Positions 1 to 12,228 of a stretch of DNA of 64,000 bases are shown here, piece after piece. Origin of the DNA: Panagrolaimus kolymaensis (lineage: Eukaryota > Nematoda > Chromadorea > Rhabditida > Panagrolaimidae); contig JAJQJQ010000041.1 in assembly GCA_028622995.1 (NCBI GenBank), forward strand, positions 2,108,001 through 2,172,000, written 5' to 3'. The position numbers and the translations under genes were made by a program. Positions within the stretch are counted from its first letter, which is position 1, and each line of letters opens with the position of its first letter. Under the pieces are notes generated by a model. It saw only the letters and a program-made list of their open reading frames with translations. It was not told the origin of the DNA and did not search any database.

Positions 1-16
1 TGCTGCAACTCCCGCC

Positions 17-684
17 ATGTCTGAAGCTTCAACATCAAAACTTAATAATCAACCATCTCAATCACCAACTCAATTAAAGGCTGTTTCAATGAAACGAGTC
101 ATGCGTGAAATCGAACATTTCAAAACTGAACCACCATATTATCTTGCTGATTTTCAAGTTGATTCAAGTGATTTAAAAAAGTGGATTGTGCTTATTAAAC
201 CTGTAAGTTTCTTTACTTTTTCTTTTTACTTTTACCTCTTATTTATTTTCAGCGATATGATCCATATAAACATGGTATATTTAAACTTAAAATCGACCTT
301 CATCATGAATATCCTTTCAAGCCTCCACGCATGCAATTCCTTACACGTATTTATCATCCAAATGTTGATGCAAGTGGTCGGTTTTGTCTTTCTATTCTTC
401 AAATGGATAATTGGAAAGCTGGTACTACAGTTGCTACAGGTTTGTCTTTTATTTTAACAAAGCCTTAATTTGGAGCTGATACTTACTTACCTGGTCTCTT
501 CTTTTCTTTATTACCTTCATAATTTATTTCAGCATTGGACTCATTATTAAATTTACTTGAAAAGCCTGAATCTGAACGATCTCTTCGCGATGAAATTGGT
601 GATCAATATGTGCATCAAAGAAGTATGTTTATGAAAGTTGCTTCAATGAAATCAAAGAAAGATAGTAGTGAACTAACTAAATAA
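17..684 (+). CDS. UBE2L3/UBC-18-like ubiquitin-conjugating enzyme E2
   Basis: Three exons, 17-202, 253-439 and 533-684, join in frame to 174 aa with GT-AG introns of 50 and 93 nt. The UBC fold is clear: YPFKPP at residues 82-87, IYHPNVD at 95-101, and catalytic Cys107 in GRFCLSIL, followed by NWK. The pattern around PYKHG, YPFKPP, IYHPN and NWK fits the UBE2L3 (UbcH7)/C. elegans UBC-18 branch, whose members load ubiquitin on this Cys and pass it to HECT or RBR ligases (family knowledge). The alignable E2 core begins near the internal SMKRVMREIEHF at about residue 24, so ATG17 gives a Ser/Gln-rich N-terminal extension. No stop lies between ATG17 and the window edge, so the true start could be further upstream. 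The C-terminus ends in a Lys/Ser-rich tail. A polyadenylation signal AATAAA lies at 721-726. Confidence 0.92.
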
Positions 685-720
685 AACTTTCTTCATTTAT
701 ATGTCTTAATTATTTTCTTT

Positions 721-726
721 AATAAA
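721..726 (+). terminator. poly(A) signal of the E2 gene
   Basis: Canonical AATAAA 37 nt after the E2 stop codon, followed by a T/G-rich stretch. Confidence 0.7.
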
Positions 727-1021
727 TGTGTCTCTTTACTTTGTTGTTGTATGATTTAGCTTTTAATTTCGTCGATTATTGTATCAAAAAAGACTAACAT
801 TATCCACTTAAAATTCCCTGAATATGGTTGCTTAAAGTTTAGCAAGATTTGGCCTTTTTTCTGTCCATTGTTTGGAAAAGAAAGAGATTTATATGAATGC
901 CGAATTTATTTATAAAGAAAAGTCATACAAAAAAATGAAATTTATATATAAACTATTTATAAAATCATAACTTTTTTATCGAAGTTTTATCAAGCGAGCT
1001 GATGATTGTTGTATGATATGT

Positions 1022-1347
1022 TTAATGGTGTTCGGTTCCTTTGGGTCTAAAAAGAAGAAGTTAGATGCTGCTGTCTATTATAATAAGATAAGTAAAACTT
1101 ACTGTTGATGTCCGTGACCGTGTTCATCATGGTGGGCATCGTGACTAAAAGAAAAGTTGAGATTAATAGCTGCTGGAAAGATGGGATCTGAAAAATTTAC
1201 TTACCCTTTGTGTTCATCATGTTTCTTATCGTGATGCTTGTCATCATGATGTTCCTTGTCATGGTGCTTGTCATCATGATGTTCTTTAGTATGTTTGTCA
1301 TCGTGATGTTCCTTAGCATGGGTATCATGGGTATCGTGATGTTCCAT
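1022..1347 (-). CDS. Small histidine-rich, probably metal-binding protein
   Basis: Read on the minus strand: exon 1 1347-1205, intron 1204-1145 (60 nt, GTAAGT...TTTTAG), exon 2 1144-1103, intron 1102-1047 (56 nt, GTAAGT...TTTTTAG), exon 3 1046-1022, giving 69 aa. Exon 1 encodes a degenerate repeat of KEHHDDKH/HHDKEHHDDK steps. Exon 2 gives HDAHHDEHGHGHQ and exon 3 ends PKGTEHH. About one third of residues are His and most others are Asp, Glu or Lys. There is no signal peptide or membrane segment, so it is probably cytosolic; binding of Zn, Cu or Ni is inferred from composition only. If the second intron is retained, translation stops at 1099-1101 after HQQ, so two C-termini are possible. An acceptor-like TTTAG 12 nt upstream of the ATG (ending at 1360) may be a spliced-leader site. 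I recognise no named family. Confidence 0.75.
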
Positions 1348-4300
1348 TTTGAATTTCTTCTAAACTCAGCAACTAAATGAATATAAAATTAAATGAGCAG
1401 CTCGAAGTGAAAACTTCAATGTATTTCTGAGTCTTTCTAAGTTCCTTATAAAGGTAAATTTTTAGGGCCATAAACGTGAAAATACTCCACTTTTTTTAAC
1501 TCCGCCTCTTTTAGTCCAAAATTGATATTAATTGTTTTTGGCCTCAAATTTTTTTATGACTCTAGTAGTGAAGAAGAAATGAAGCTTCGCTTATCTCTCG
1601 ATTCAATAATCAGAAGAAACAGAAAAGAAAATGAGCCTTTCTTCTTCTATCATTTAATTCGTGTTTCAGAAGAAAAAACTCACGCGCATAATTTTTTTGG
1701 TGATGTAAAAAAGCCAAGACAAAGATTGAAGTAGCACGCGATGAAAGCAACAAAAAAAATTTCAAGCATGATTTTTTCCAAAGTCATGACTTTTCTTTTT
1801 TGTCAGCTGATTTTATGCATTTGTTTTTTACTTTTGGTATTATTGCATCAACCTGAAATTTTTTGTTTGAAAATGGAAGAAAAAAGAAAACCGCTGAGTT
1901 TTGAGGCTTATTTGAAAGTTTTTATCAACATTTTTCTCGTTTGCTTTTCATCTTTTTATTTTTTTGCTGCACCACACACAAAACTAACTATGTACCTTCA
2001 ATAAAAGGGTGTTTAGATGCTAAGTTTGAAAGTTAAGGCGCTTTAAATGGAGTAAGTTACATAAGCTCTTTGAAGGAATTTTTAGAAATAAAAAATGATA
2101 ACAACGGTTAAAAATAAGCTTTTAGCAAAAATTTGTTAAATTTTTATTTTTCGTGTTTTTGTAGTCAATAATAAGTTTTTTTTACTCATAATTTGTAAAT
2201 AAATGGTTTTTTGTTAGAAAATGTTAGATATTCTTGCACTTAATAGTTATAACGGAAAACATGGCTATCTAATCTTTCAAGACTTAAAAAAATGGGAGAC
2301 CATGTTTTCACAAAATGAAATGCCAGAATGTTTGATATTCGACTAAAAATTCCCCAAAAACGTAATACCAACTTGCAATTGCCAAAAAGCATTTTATTGT
2401 TGAAAGTTCACCATTTTGTTGTTACTTTTTTTATATGGAGATTGTTGCTTAAAATTTTAAAAAGTTTTTATTTTTAAAATGACCGTTTTTACTAAAGAAT
2501 CCTTTCATTTTGTTGTCTTTTTAGCGATTAACATACTCTTAACAAAATTGTGGAGAAACATTTTTCGATAAACATACATTGGAAAATTAGGGGAGATATC
2601 AGGAAATTTCGAGATGTATTTTTTTTATTAAATCCAAACTATAAAACTTTCCTGTAACTTAAGATTAATAAAATTTAATCAAAATTGTGTGAATAATTAC
2701 TCTTAGCAAAAATTTTAAACTATTTTCAAACAATAATGATTTGGCAGCTTTCATTTGCTGTAAATTAAATTTTGCTTTAAGCTTATCAAACATAGTAATC
2801 TCAGGAATGTTTAAGAAAAATAAAGATTTAGGAATTATTGTTTTCTTAAAGAATCATTTTTTGTATACTTTCGTTGATATTTAGATTAATTAATTTTTGA
2901 CAAAACTAAGCTACAAACTTTTTAATTTAAAAAAGTTGTCACGGAATTGAGTCATGTTTGATTCATTTTTTGTTTTGTTTTTTTGTACAAATGAACAAAT
3001 CCATAGCGTTATCTATGTATCTGTCATGCTTCAAAGCGGACACAATTTCCGTCAAAAAGAAAAAGAAAAAATTAATTTGCTACATTTATTTTTTATTTTT
3101 TCGTTGTTATTGAACTTTTATCACTTTACTCTACGATTGTTTGCCACGTGAGAAGAGAAATTAACGCTGCTGCCGTAGAAATTAGACTCTTTTCTTTTTT
3201 TCCATTTGTCTTATCAACTAAATTAAGAGTGGGTGATCTTTGACTACAACATTCTTTGTATATGCAAAATCATTAAAATTGTTGTAAAAAATTTTTTTTT
3301 TAAAGCGAGCAATTAACAGAAAAAAGAAGAAAAGAATAAGCTTTATGTTATGAACATAATACACACACCATCAGTCAGTTACTCAGTCAGTCAATCAATG
3401 TATTTTTGGTAGTTACAAAGAAAGGTCTTTGTTGTTAAAAAAATCATAGAGAAGGCACAAAACAAAAGACTATAAAAAATGAATAAATATATTACAACTT
3501 ATTTACTCTTCTTTCTTCAAAATACTTGAGAAAAAGAATGAAATAGCTATGTTTGTTTGAGTAATAACATCTCATAACAGATAGTAGTAAAAAAAACAAA
3601 AGAAGACAAAGACAATTTCATTCAAAAAAATTTCTAGAAGCGTGACAGATTGGAAAGAAAAAAATCAAAAATAGCTTTTTTGTAAGCTTATCAAAAAAAA
3701 AATTCAAGGTTTATTGAAAAAAATGGAAAATCCTAGCAAAAAAAAAATGAGAAAAATCTGTAAAGTTTTTGAATAAAAATTAAGATTGAATCTTTTAGAA
3801 TTAAAGCAAGCATCTTCCAAGTTTTCACATTCTAATTAAGAAATTAAAGACAATTATCACGAGTAAAAATCTGCACAGTTCTAAAAGCCAAATTTTTAAT
3901 TAATATTTCACCTTTCTTTAGTCAAATTTATCATTTCTTTGTTCTGATTGCTTTAAAAATAATAAAACTATTTTTTTAAAGATATCATTCAAGGATTTTT
4001 TTGGATTTTTAGCCATATTTTTTTTGACAACGTATTAAAATTATTCTTTTCTTTATTATTACTTTTTGAGGATAAAAAATTGAAGAAAGGTGTTTTTTAT
4101 TTCACATTTTTTATTGTTTTCCCAACAACGAACATAGCATTTAAGAAATTTGATTTTGACAAGGATCATTAACATTTGGCCATTTCTTCGTTTTTTATGT
4201 TTCGCTCACACGCGTAAACCCAAAAAAATGTGTGTGGCCTTTTTTATTCTTTTTTTGACTTGAACGAACCTTCACCGCCGATGTTGACAACAAAGGACGA

Positions 4301-5467
4301 CGACGACACTTAAAAAATGCCTGATGCCTGTGACAACTTGCCGCCACTGGCCGGCACGAGCAACAACTAGCGAGTGTGACAATACAAATGATTTTTATTT
4401 TATTTTTTTTCGAGCAAAAAAAAACAGCTTGAGCAATGAGCAAAAAAAGATGCAAAACCTAAAATTTTAAATGATGGGAAAAGAAAATATCAAAAGGAAA
4501 TAAATATACATACAAAAAAAGGATGGGCTAAAGAAACATAAATAAATGACCATCGGTTTTTTGTTATGTATTTGCAAAAGTAAAAAATATAAAATTTTGT
4601 AGAAAAAATATGGATGGATGTCAATGAAATTTTCTAAAGGTAAGGTTCATAATTATTTTTTTCACAAAATCCGGGATTAATTTTAATGATTTGCTACCCT
4701 TTTTTTCATGTGAAACATTTTGTATGATAAAGAAAACATGATTTTTTTTTGGGATAAATTCAAAACCATTCAAACATTCAAAAACACTTGTTTTTCTTCC
4801 CTTTTTTCAAAACACTGCCTTTTAATAATTTCTTCTTTTGAAGTTCAAACGAAAAACTTTGCGCCTTTCTTTGCCTTGTTTTCAATTATTGAACTTTTTT
4901 TATTGCTACTACTGTCATTCCATGTCGGCCGCTTTTAATCAAATGATAATCAAAGTATTTATCCGACGACGACAACAACCATGTAAAAAAAGTCGGTAGA
5001 CTCTTCTTTGAAAGTTTGAGATTTAAAAAAATAAACCCAAAAACACTTGAAGCTTCCTTTAATATCTTTAAGGCATTTTTTTCACGCTCATTCGATTTGA
5101 TTCAAGGCGCTGCTGTACCTCCTCTTTCAGTAACATAAAAAAAAAATGCCGTTATGTTAAAAAATAATTTTCTTTTAGTCACTTTTTTTTCTTCTTTTTT
5201 TTCAATCACCCACTTTTTATTACTTTTTTTACGATCTGTTTTCTAATTACTTTCAGACATTTTTTTGTTTTGTTTCGAACAAATTGAAAAAGTAATTATC
5301 GTTTTTTAAAGTACTTATCGAAAGAAAAAAAAATTAAAAATTATGATATCCCATTTTGTCATTTTGTTTCATCATCATAAAAAAAGGTTTTTTAACAGAG
5401 AGTCGCGGTAAATCATAGATGTTTAATGTGATTTTTTTTTCTGAAATTATAATTGTTAAAAATCACT
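1348..5467. other. Gene-poor AT-rich intergenic region
   Basis: About 4.1 kb between the histidine-rich gene (leaving to the left) and the DM-domain gene (leaving to the right), so it holds both promoters. It is dominated by A/T runs. Open frames of 65-87 codons at 1522-2004, 2954-3151, 4195-4455 and 4720-4938 are low-complexity Phe/Lys/Leu readings without splice support and I do not call them genes. A GC-richer patch with CGACGACGAC lies at 4262-4380, and a short CAGT-type tandem stretch at 3370-3400. Confidence 0.6.
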
Positions 5468-5476
5468 CTTTTTTAG
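5468..5476 (+). promoter_or_regulatory. Acceptor-like site, possible spliced-leader addition
   Basis: A T-run ending in TTTTTTAG lies 24 nt upstream of the DM-domain gene start. In nematodes such a site is where a spliced leader is commonly joined; it could instead close a 5'UTR cis-intron. No cDNA evidence is available. Confidence 0.4.
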
Positions 5477-5500
5477 TGGCATACATTTTCCATATATAAA

Positions 5501-8401
5501 ATGAATATTGAACAACTGTTACCCGAATTAAAAAATCTTCATCATCAGCATCAGCAACAAAAAATTTATACTTGTCAAAGGTGTTTAAATCATAATTTAA
5601 CTGTAGCAAGAAAAAATCACAAATATCAGTGCCCTTTTATTCATTGCAGATGTAATAATTGTCAGGTTAGTTTTCTTTGTTGTTGCTTTAATTAATTTTT
5701 TTCCAAAAAAAAATGTTGGGCCGTGCCAGGTTTGGTTCGGTTTTAAACACCACAGACAAAATTTATTTTGTATTTTGGTAAGTAAAATTAAAAAGGGCAA
5801 AAAACCGAACCAGTTTGAAAACAGAAAAATGAAAGATTAAAAAAATTCAGACATTTTTTTCTTTTTTGGTTTTAATAAATAAAAAAGTAATCTTGTGCCA
5901 GGTTTTTCTTCTTCTTGCTTCATTTTTCATTTTTTATTAAAAAAATATAGCTGACATGAAACACGCTATCCTTTGTTGTATTTTAAGGTTTCGCTACCGT
6001 AGTTAAATTACATGCATCGCTTTTTTGATATTAGTTTTTATTGGAAAATTTGAATTTGGGTTTTACATGCAAGCGAGAAAAAATCAAAATAGCTAATTTT
6101 GCAAAAAATAGGGCATACTTTTTTATTGAAAGCAATCTGAATCAGAAAATGATACAGTAAAAGTTATTAGCATTAAAAGTTTTGTCTCCTTGAGATATAA
6201 ACATTTTTACCCATCTGATGACTACCATCTTATCAAGTTCTTCCATAAAAAAAATGTTTTTTATTTTTTTGTTTTAAAAAATTACTAAAAAAAATAAATG
6301 ATTGAAAAAACATTTTCCGAAATAAAAAAAATGTCCATTGTTTCCGGCAATTTCCAATTTCCTCCCTTTATTCTTTTCTTCTTCTTCTTGTTTTTATTTG
6401 AAAAGGCCATAAAATAACCCCATTCTAATGTTGTCTTCTTTCTTTCGTTCGTTTCTTTAATTCAACAGTTACCAAAATAAAAAAAAATAAAAGAAAATAA
6501 ATCCCTGAACCCATTTTTTTTTTTTGCAAATTCGCCGGTGGTCGTTTCATTGTCGTCGTTTTGTCTTATTTTTTATGGTCCTCAACTAAAAAATAAGACA
6601 GAGACCCAAGGAAGAAAAAAAAAAGAGATAAACGTTGATTGTTTCGAGCCGGCTTGCTTTACATTGAAAAAAACAGCCGCATCGAAAGTAGTTGGAGCAG
6701 CAGCAAAAGCAAAAAAAAAAAACGACTATTGGTCTCAATTGAATTGGTTTTTTTTTCGTTTGAGACGATGCAAAAAATGTCTAAGATTTAAAAAATGGTT
6801 ATTTTTTATTGTGGATTCTCTCCTTCCTTTTTCTTATGAAACATCTCTCTGTTCTCTTTCTTATTTCGACCGGCTGTCTTTTTTATTTTTACTTTTTCTT
6901 TTGATACTTTGACTTTTCTTGGGTTTAATTCTGAAATGAATACTTTTTTGAAGCAATTTTTTTTGGCAGTTGAAACTAACTTTTTTCATAACTTTTCAGT
7001 TGGTTGATAAACGAAGATTATTAAACGCTGAATTAGCTCAAGCTAAAGCAATGGAAGATACTATGCCACTTTTATCACCGATATTAATCCAGACACACGA
7101 TATCAATAAAGGTAAGGTATTCGTAAAAATAATAATTAGTTTAATTGGTTATAAAAATATCGATTAAAACTGTGAACTAGTTTTTGGGAGAAATTTGTTT
7201 TGTGATAAAAAAAATTACTAAAATTTTTCAAAGCAATCAAAAAATGTTTAGTTTGAAAATTTATTAATATTCGCTTTTTTAACGGTGGAAACAATAATAT
7301 TACTGTAGCCGGGTTTATAAACATTTATCTAAAAGCTAAATTATTGATTAAAGACCTCCTTGAAATTTTGATTACTTTGAACTGATAATCGCTTTAAGCG
7401 AATAATAATAAATAGAATTGACACCATTTACTGTAGCTCGCTTTACTTTTTGTGCAAAAAATTATAATAAAAAATTTATGTGAAAGAAATAAAGAAAACT
7501 TGCGCTAATTTTAAAAGAATGGCATTGAAAAGACCCTAACTTGAGTTGCTAAAACAATGAGCTTTATTAATTTTCTTTTGTGTTAAATTACTTTTTATTG
7601 TTAAAGCTTAGTTTTTTTTGGGTTGACGTGAACTGACGCTATTTATATTATTCTTTAACCCTTTTTTCCAAAGGTGTCTGTTTGATTAATAAAAAACTTT
7701 ATTTTAGAACGTCTACCCCATTGTCAACGATGTGCCCAACATAATGTTCAAAATCGACTTAAAGGTCATAAACGATATTGCCCCTTTCGAGCTTGTGGTT
7801 GCGCCAAATGTAAAGTTGTTGCTGAACGTCAAAGACTTATGGCAGATCAAATTAAACTTCGTCGAAGACAAAAGAAACAAAAAACTATTAATTTATTTAA
7901 TGGAACTTCAACTTCTCAAATAATTCATCATCAAGAAAATAATCAACGAGGAAGTAATAGTAATAGTAATAGTAATAGTCCAAAACCAGCGACAAAAATT
8001 ACGGCGACGACGACAACAAAAGCTTCTACTTTTTCTTCTACAAATGAAAATAACAATGCCGCTTCGGCGACAGCAGACTCTAAAATTAATTTTTTAACGA
8101 AAAATAACAATGAAATTCAAAATCATTTATTACGTAAGTCATCACTTTTTTCTTTCTGTCTCAAAAGACACCGGAAATAAGAGTAATAAAATATTTTTTA
8201 GCTTCAATCTTTCAAAGACCTTATTTTCCTCAAACGCAATTATTTCCACATTTACAGTATCCCACTTTTCCTATTATGCAACAGCAACAACAACCTATGG
8301 TGGATTGGAGGCTTGCATTTGCATTTTGTGCTTTAAAGCAACAATTTGAATATTCTCAGAATTTTAATTTTAAACATGAATCTCAAACAAATTCGCCTTG
8401 A
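5501..8401 (+). CDS. Two-DM-domain transcription factor (MAB-3/DMD-3-like)
   Basis: Four exons, 5501-5665, 7000-7111, 7708-8133 and 8202-8401, join in frame to 300 aa. DM domain 1 (residues 25-75) has the interlaced zinc ligands C25, C28, H31, H40, C44, C49, C51 and C54, with the following helix [14 protein letters not shown] on exon 2. DM domain 2 (98-147) has C98, C101, H104, KGHK (111-114), C117, C122, C124 and C127, then the helix [21 protein letters not shown] proteins bind DNA in the minor groove and drive sexual differentiation; two DM domains in one protein is the arrangement of C. elegans MAB-3 and DMD-3, so this is probably a male-development regulator (inference). The C-terminus is disordered: a Ser-Asn run coded by (AGTAAT)n at about 7955-7978, Thr/Ser-rich, then a Gln/Pro-rich tail. 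Intron 1 is 1,334 nt, far longer than the usual 50-60 nt here. DM1 has KNHK where KGHK is usual. AATAAA lies at 8597-8602. Confidence 0.93.
5666..6999 (+). other. Long intron 1 of the DM-domain gene
   Basis: A 1.33-kb intron (GTTAGT...TTTTCAG) splitting DM domain 1 from its C-terminal helix. It holds a 12-bp perfect inverted repeat TGGTTCGGTTTT/AAAACCGAACCA at 5733-5744 and 5801-5812, and a GC-richer patch around 6530-6670. A 124-codon open frame at 6538-6912 is low complexity and not supported. Introns this long in AT-rich nematodes often hold enhancers, but no specific element is recognisable. Confidence 0.7.
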
Positions 8402-8596
8402 AATCATCTAATTTTGTCTGTCTTGAGACATAAAATCAAAAAATTATTTATGTCATTAAAAATGACTTTAAACCCGTTTTTTAATTTAAATTTTACTCAA
8501 ACATTCCATATATTTTTTAAGTGTTTTCAAAATACTGTAATCTCGTTTTTCCCAAAAATATAAAATTACTATTTTTTTGCAATGAAAAATTTATTT

Positions 8597-8602
8597 AATA
8601 AA
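8597..8602 (+). terminator. poly(A) signal of the DM-domain gene
   Basis: AATAAA 196 nt after the stop codon; the first canonical signal downstream. Confidence 0.5.
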
Positions 8603-9274
8603 AACTATTCATTTTTATTTACAGTATGTCATTTTATACTTCGTGTGCTTTCTTTTCATTTCAATATTTTTTATGACCTTTTTTAAATAAACAATCAAAA
8701 AGTGGGTTATTTTAATATGAAAAAAAAATTTATATCACGGAAAAAATTTCTTTAAGGACAAATTTTTTTTACTTTTCTTTTATTTGGTTTTTTCTTTTCA
8801 GATTTAAAGAAATGTCATTATTATACCTTTTTTTGATCTGTATTAAAAAAAATGGCTGCTGCTGCTTTTATGTCTGCCTTTTTGTTTCCATATATGTATT
8901 AAAAAAATTGAATAATCGTTAATGCCAGAGTTTATTATTTTTTAGAGAGGTCCAAAAAAAGGAGACAATGCAATCAAAATTTTAAATGCAAAAAATAAAA
9001 AAAATATAAACTCAAATTTGAAAAGGAAATCTAAGATTATTATTTTATTTTATTTTATTGGTTTTGTTGACTCCAGTCATTTCGAATTCGATGACATTGC
9101 ATGATTTTGCCTTCAGTAAAAAAAAGAAGACAGAAAGTTTTCATACTTTTATTATTATTATTTTATTATAACTATTTTTAAAAAGCAAAAAAAGAAAAGA
9201 AAATATATTATAATAAAGTTAAAGTGCAATGTTAAATAAAATTTTTTATTTATATTGTTTATATAAATAGATGA

Positions 9275-9310
9275 TATAAAAAAGTTCTCTTCTTAGAGGC
9301 TTTTTTTATA
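9275..9310. repeat. Short hairpin
   Basis: TATAAAAAAG and CTTTTTTTATA arms enclose an inner CTCT-TCTT-AGAG stem-loop. With T-runs on both strands it could act as a transcription stop or simply be an AT palindrome. No gene ends next to it. Confidence 0.4.
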
Positions 9311-11274
9311 TTAATAAAATTGTAAAAATTAACTGCAATGATTTTTTTAAAAAGGAAATGCCACAATGAAAAGAAGAAAAAAAGATTTTTTTTAAGATTC
9401 TACTGCTGTTTTTTGATATTTACGGTAATTGTGTAACCCTATTAATGCCTATACTATGAAAGGTAGATAGATGCCAGCTGTAGTTGAAGCATAACTCTTT
9501 AAACTTAAACAAAGAAAAAAATAATTCAACTCATGCATTTACGAGAATTTTTTTTTACTTTTTACTAATATACCCATGAGACGAAGACATATTTCGATTT
9601 TACAAGAAATTCATCCCTCTTTTTTTTCAGGCTTCTCTGTGTGTTTTATTAATGTCAAATAGTTCCGCTTCTAAAAAATCTTTGTTGCTGTATTATTTCT
9701 TTACGCAAAGTCTCAAGAAACCAAAAGCAAAATCTAAGATCAGTGGCAGGAGTGTCTGCTGCAAAAAAAAAGATATTTGTAGCACAATAATAATAATTTT
9801 AATCGTTGATTAATAAAACTTAGAAAACAAAAAATAAAATTTTTGTAGAATGCACTTTTTTGAAAACCACAACGACGAATAAATAAAAGAATGAGTGTCA
9901 TTTGCACTTTTCTAACCTCTCCTTAATTGCTTGAAAACGACAAAATAGGAATGGTTTTTTTTGTTTGGAGATTACTGACTAACTTACAAAACAATCTTTA
10001 TATGTCTCCAAACAACACCGCCACACTTTTAATGACAAATTGAAATTTTTTTTTTGCCGTCGATGTTAAGAAAAAAAAGGCAACCGTACTTCCCCAAGAA
10101 AAAAAAAGAATATACTTTTCCTTTAAAGGTCGCGCACTTTTTTTTTCTTCACCTTGTCGGGTGACGGACGACGGCGGGAAAGAAAAAATTAACAATGAGA
10201 AGAAGGAAAATAAATGAATAAGAAAGTGCAAATTTCATTTCAATGAAGCAACGACGAAGACAATAAAAAAAAGTTTTTTTTTTGCATCAAAATAATTCTT
10301 ATCACCTGACTTGAATATATATTTATTTTTTTATACTAAGCCCAAGAATTCAACTGTGCAAAGAACTAAGGAGATTTCTTGAGACACGGAAGGTTAAAAC
10401 AATAAAATGCTTTTGTTTTATTTTTTATTGGATTTATGAAATAAGTCAAATCGAAGAATTACATACAAATCGTGTATTTAAAAAAAGTTGTAAAAGTGAT
10501 TTTTTTTCTGAGAAACAAAAACTTTCGTACATTTATTTGTGTTTGCTACAAATTTAATAGATTTCAATTTTTTTTAATAGTCCACGATCTTCTTCTTTCC
10601 CTTTTTTTAAACTTAATTGCCTTTAAAAAAATTACTAAAACTATTTCTTTTTTTGGTGCCACGGTAATTCCCAGACACACTTATTAAAGAAATATATTTA
10701 CACATTGTATGTATTTTTTGATGTTGACCAAGATTTATGAGTAATATTTATATTTAACAAAGCCAACATCTTTCTATTTATTTTTAGAATTTCTTCTTTG
10801 TTTTCTTAAAATTGTTGTGAAAATAAAATAAAATTAAAGAACGATTTTTTATTTTTTTGTTACTCCTTCTGCCACAAAAAGTGCATTACTTTTTTTAAGG
10901 TAGGTATAAGATGAATACTTTTTTTGTTAATAAAAATTGAGTCATATTTGATATCATTCAAAAACAAGGGTATTATTATTATTGTAAACATTTATATTTG
11001 TTTGTATGAGCTATAAGAAGAAAAAAAGCTACTTTTGTGAAAGTTAAAAACTTTTAGAAGTGCAAATGAGACGACAAAGAAAGAGAAAAACTGATGACGA
11101 ATAAGAAAAATAAAATTCATTGAAATTAAAGTTCGAAGTTGAGAAGTTTTATGAAGAAAAAAAATCAATTGAATTTTAATGAATTTAGTTTCATATTTTC
11201 ATGATTTGGTCTGATTTTGTGAAAAAAAATGTTCGCTCCAAGGTACACCTTTTTTTATAACAATCAACTAACTA

Positions 11275-11649
11275 TACAATGGGTGACAAAGTCTTCGGTT
11301 CAAAAACAGGGACATTGAGAGACATTGAGAGACATGCAGGGACAGACGCTTTGCCAAAAAGCTCTTTGTCTTGGAAATTACAAAACTTTTCAAAATATTT
11401 CGAAAACATGAAAAAAAAAAAAAAATTACAAAAAATTTCAAAATGTATTTGTTGAATTTAGAAAGAATATTTCGTAAAAATTCAAAATGTTTTGTAATTT
11501 TTTCGTTTTTTCATATGTTTTCGAAATATTTTGAAAAGTTTTGTAATTTCCAAGACAAAGAGCTTTTTGGCAAAGCGTCTGTCCCTGCATGTCTCTCAAT
11601 GTCTCTCAATGTCCCTGTTTTTGAACCGAAGACTTTGTCACCCATTGTA
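11275..11649. mobile_element. MITE-like foldback element 1
   Basis: Perfect 135-bp terminal inverted repeats (11275-11409 and 11515-11649, including the outer TA) surround about 105 bp that is itself partly palindromic (AAATTTC/GAAATATT, AAAATTAC-type blocks). The termini read TA-CAATGGGTGAC ... GTCACCCATTG-TA, consistent with a TA target duplication as made by Tc1/mariner-like transposases. The arms contain a short internal tandem (GACATTGAGA twice). There is no transposase frame; the 120-codon frame at 11371-11733 merely reads across the palindrome. Arm identity is so high that a recent insertion or gene conversion is likely. Confidence 0.85.
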
Positions 11650-12228
11650 CGACGACGCTTCATTGTCTCAAAAAAGCAAGCTTTCATAATTGTTTTTTTT
11701 TCTTCAAATTTTCTTCCATTATTACAGTTTTAAAGAAAACTTAAAAATATATTTAAAGAAAAATAATATAAGGAAATAAGAAGTTTATATATAAAAGAAA
11801 GTTTCTCCAAAAATAGAAACAAAAGAAATATTACTGATTTTATTTGGCTTCAAATTTTTTGGTTGTTATATGTATTATTATTTTCCATATTGCATTTTCG
11901 TCTAGCAATTCTTTTTTGAACTTTTAAAGAAAAATGCATATAACTTTTTTATTTTTTTTATTATTTCAAACAATAACAATAAAGTGCATATGACAATCTT
12001 TTTTTCTTTATGAAATTAAAAACTTTTTTTTTCTCGATGAAAGACAGTTTTTTTTAAATTGTGTTTTATTAAAAAATCTTAAAAGAAAAAAAAGTTGCGT
12101 GTTGTATGACGCTCCCTTTGCTGTTGCTGCTTCTTGAAAGATAATGTCCAAAAGTGCAAATATTGAACTAGATCACACGCAATGGCCTCAATGTTGTTTC
12201 TTACTTTTATATAAAATAAAAAATATTA

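Larger units (their letters stand above)
8402..11274. other. Intergenic region, left part
   Basis: AT-rich, no confident gene. It holds the DM gene's 3'UTR and poly(A) signal, a hairpin at 9275-9310, and the first six TGCACTT/AAGTGCA motif loci (9222, 9851, 9903, 10224, 10879, 11059). A possible minus-strand terminal exon at 9655-9758 is listed under rejected items. Confidence 0.6.

Noticed and set aside
1522..2004. Two adjacent plus-strand frames of 70 and 87 codons
   Set aside because: Composition is Phe/Lys/Leu-rich as expected of AT-rich non-coding DNA; no family motif or splice sites.
4195..4455. 86-codon minus-strand frame over the CGACGACGAC patch
   Set aside because: Arg/Ser/Cys-rich reading of a GC-rich patch without start context or homology signal.
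9395..9500. Minus-strand stretch reading SYASTTAGIYLPF then ALIGLHNYRKYQK
   Set aside because: An in-frame TAG separates the halves and the only GT-AG between them is about 17 nt, too short for an intron.
9655..9758. Minus-strand frame of 33 codons after TTTTTTTTGCAG, with AATAAA four bases past the stop
   Set aside because: Looks like a terminal exon, but no preceding exon was found and 100-nt frames are common here. Worth a look only if RNA-seq shows a junction.
11371..11733. 120-codon open frame
   Set aside because: It only reads through the palindromic foldback element.
12075..12215. Minus-strand open stretch (NIEAIACDLVQYLHFW...)
   Set aside because: No convincing acceptor or donor and the opposite strand is also open; probably chance in a slightly GC-richer patch.
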